DNA of 64,000 bases from positions 1,661,320-1,725,319 of the forward strand of contig NZ_RAPN01000001.1 of NCBI RefSeq assembly GCF_003610535.1. The letters are read 5' to 3'. A program made the position numbers and the translations under genes. Source of the stretch: Mangrovibacterium diazotrophicum. Lineage in GTDB: Bacteria > Bacteroidota > Bacteroidia > Bacteroidales > Prolixibacteraceae. Shown here one piece after another: positions 63,347-64,000 of this stretch. The first letter of the stretch is position 1, and every line of letters starts with the position of its first letter. Under the pieces are notes generated by a model. The model saw only the letters and a list, made by a program, of their open reading frames with translations. It was not told where the DNA came from and ran no database searches.

Positions 63347-63383
63347 AGAAGGAGTTATGAAATTCCTTCTCGTTTTTTTTTTA
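63347..63383 (+). terminator. Terminator of the small acidic ORF
   Basis: Stem AGAAGGAGTT/AATTCCTTCT (10 bp with one G-U pair), loop ATGA, then CG and eleven T. A textbook intrinsic terminator. Confidence 0.92.
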
Positions 63384-63498
63384 ACGAGACAAGCACTGAA
63401 AGAACGATCTATTTATCGTAAATATTCATCTTCGGAAAACCGAACTGCAGGGATTTTTGTATCTTAACTGCGCAAAACAGTTATAACCCACAGCTCCG

Positions 63499-64000
63499 AT
63501 GTCCAGGTATATTCAAATACTTGTTTTTCTATTCATTACACACCTGTCTCCTCCCCTTGGAGCCCGGGAAATTCATGACAGGAGTTATTTCCAAACGAGG
63601 CTGGAACAAGCCGATAGTTTATCTAAACTTAGCCTCGACAGCGCGTTGGTACTTTACAAACAGATCGCGAATGAAACAGAGCAGGCGGGTTACCAAAAAC
63701 TGAAGTGGGATGCTAAACTCAACGAAGGTACGACCTACTCCGATCTGGGAGAGAGAGACAGTGCGCTCACGATCCTTCAAACTACCCTTAAGGACATTGT
63801 TGCTAACAAGGATACCATTTATCAAATCAAGGCTTTAACAAAGCTTGGCGGATGTTATTCTGACAATTACGAATTTGAACAGGCCATTAATCATTTAGTT
63901 GCTGCCCAAAAGTTATTGAACAGCACTTCTCCTTTCGACCTCCGCTTCAATGTGCTGAACACCCTGGGGCAGGCTCACAAAAAAATGAAGGACTATAGTT
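63499..64000 (+). CDS. TPR-repeat protein, N-terminal part (cut by window edge)
   Basis: The first 167 codons are visible from the ATG at 63499; the gene runs past the right edge. A signal peptide or membrane anchor opens it (MSRYIQILVFLFITHLSPPL). Tetratricopeptide-like helix pairs follow: LEQADSLSKLSLDSALVLYK, AKLNEGTTYSDLGERDSALT, ALTKLGGCYSDNYEFEQAIN and NVLNTLGQAHKKMKDYS. In this phylum, exported N-terminal TPR arrays of this style often lead into a membrane helix and a histidine kinase or a LuxR-type helix-turn-helix. That C-terminal part is not in the window, so the regulator role is a guess. Confidence 0.8.
   Translation, partial: MSRYIQILVFLFITHLSPPLGAREIHDRSYFQTRLEQADSLSKLSLDSALVLYKQIANETEQAGYQKLKWDAKLNEGTTYSDLGERDSALTILQTTLKDIVANKDTIYQIKALTKLGGCYSDNYEFEQAINHLVAAQKLLNSTSPFDLRFNVLNTLGQAHKKMKDYS

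Overview
The window looks like chromosomal DNA of a polysaccharide-degrading member of the Bacteroidota. The evidence is three SusC/SusD pairs, a type IX secretion (T9SS) cassette with a type B sorting domain, promoters of the Bacteroidota kind (-7 box TAnnTTTG), an ECF sigma/FecR-controlled glycan locus, and a tmRNA whose tag reads GENNYALAA. Placement near the Marinilabiliales/Prolixibacteraceae is my inference from overall gene style and was not tested by a search.

Layout. 1-2145: the 5' part of a GH2 beta-galactosidase gene (cut by the left edge), tRNA-Pro(CGG) and a saccharopine dehydrogenase-like oxidoreductase. 2307-2701: tmRNA. 2785-10919 (minus): a three-gene T9SS cassette, transcribed as giant PKD/Ig-like adhesin, then PorP/SprF protein, then GldK/PorK-like lipoprotein. 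11165-14179: a second, complete GH2 enzyme. 14841-17030: a biotin-dependent carboxyltransferase (OadA type) with two biotinyl domains. 17122-17763: a divergent CutC-like protein. 17952-33407 (minus): a 15.5-kb, seven-gene array, fasciclin - SusC - SusD - fasciclin - fasciclin - SusC - SusD, closed by a terminator and containing no recognisable glycoside hydrolase. 34275-35353: a YkgJ-type cysteine-cluster protein and a convergent small helical protein.

35477-49806 (plus) is a pectin utilisation locus: ECF sigma, FecR anti-sigma, STN-containing SusC, SusD, LamG-type lipoprotein, PL10 pectate lyase, pectinesterase-like beta-helix protein and GH43. A plausible reading is that oligogalacturonide uptake by SusC signals through its STN domain to FecR and the sigma factor, while PL10, the beta-helix protein and GH43 process the polymer. 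A stand-alone TonB-dependent receptor follows at 50498 after a hairpin-rich spacer.

52945-62829 is mostly housekeeping: PhzF-family protein, an 11-bp minisatellite, a DUF255/YyaL thioredoxin-fold protein, MOSC protein with YwbE, TPR lipoprotein, HtpG, a class V aminotransferase and a small lipoprotein. At 63121-63383 there is a tiny self-contained transcription unit: a leader with two near-identical palindromes, a 32-codon Asp/Pro-rich ORF and a strong terminator. It sits just before a TPR protein that runs off the right edge.

The items most worth following up are the fasciclin/SusCD array, the small acidic peptide unit, the exact 576-bp repeats in the T9SS adhesin, and ECF/FecR control of a pectin locus.
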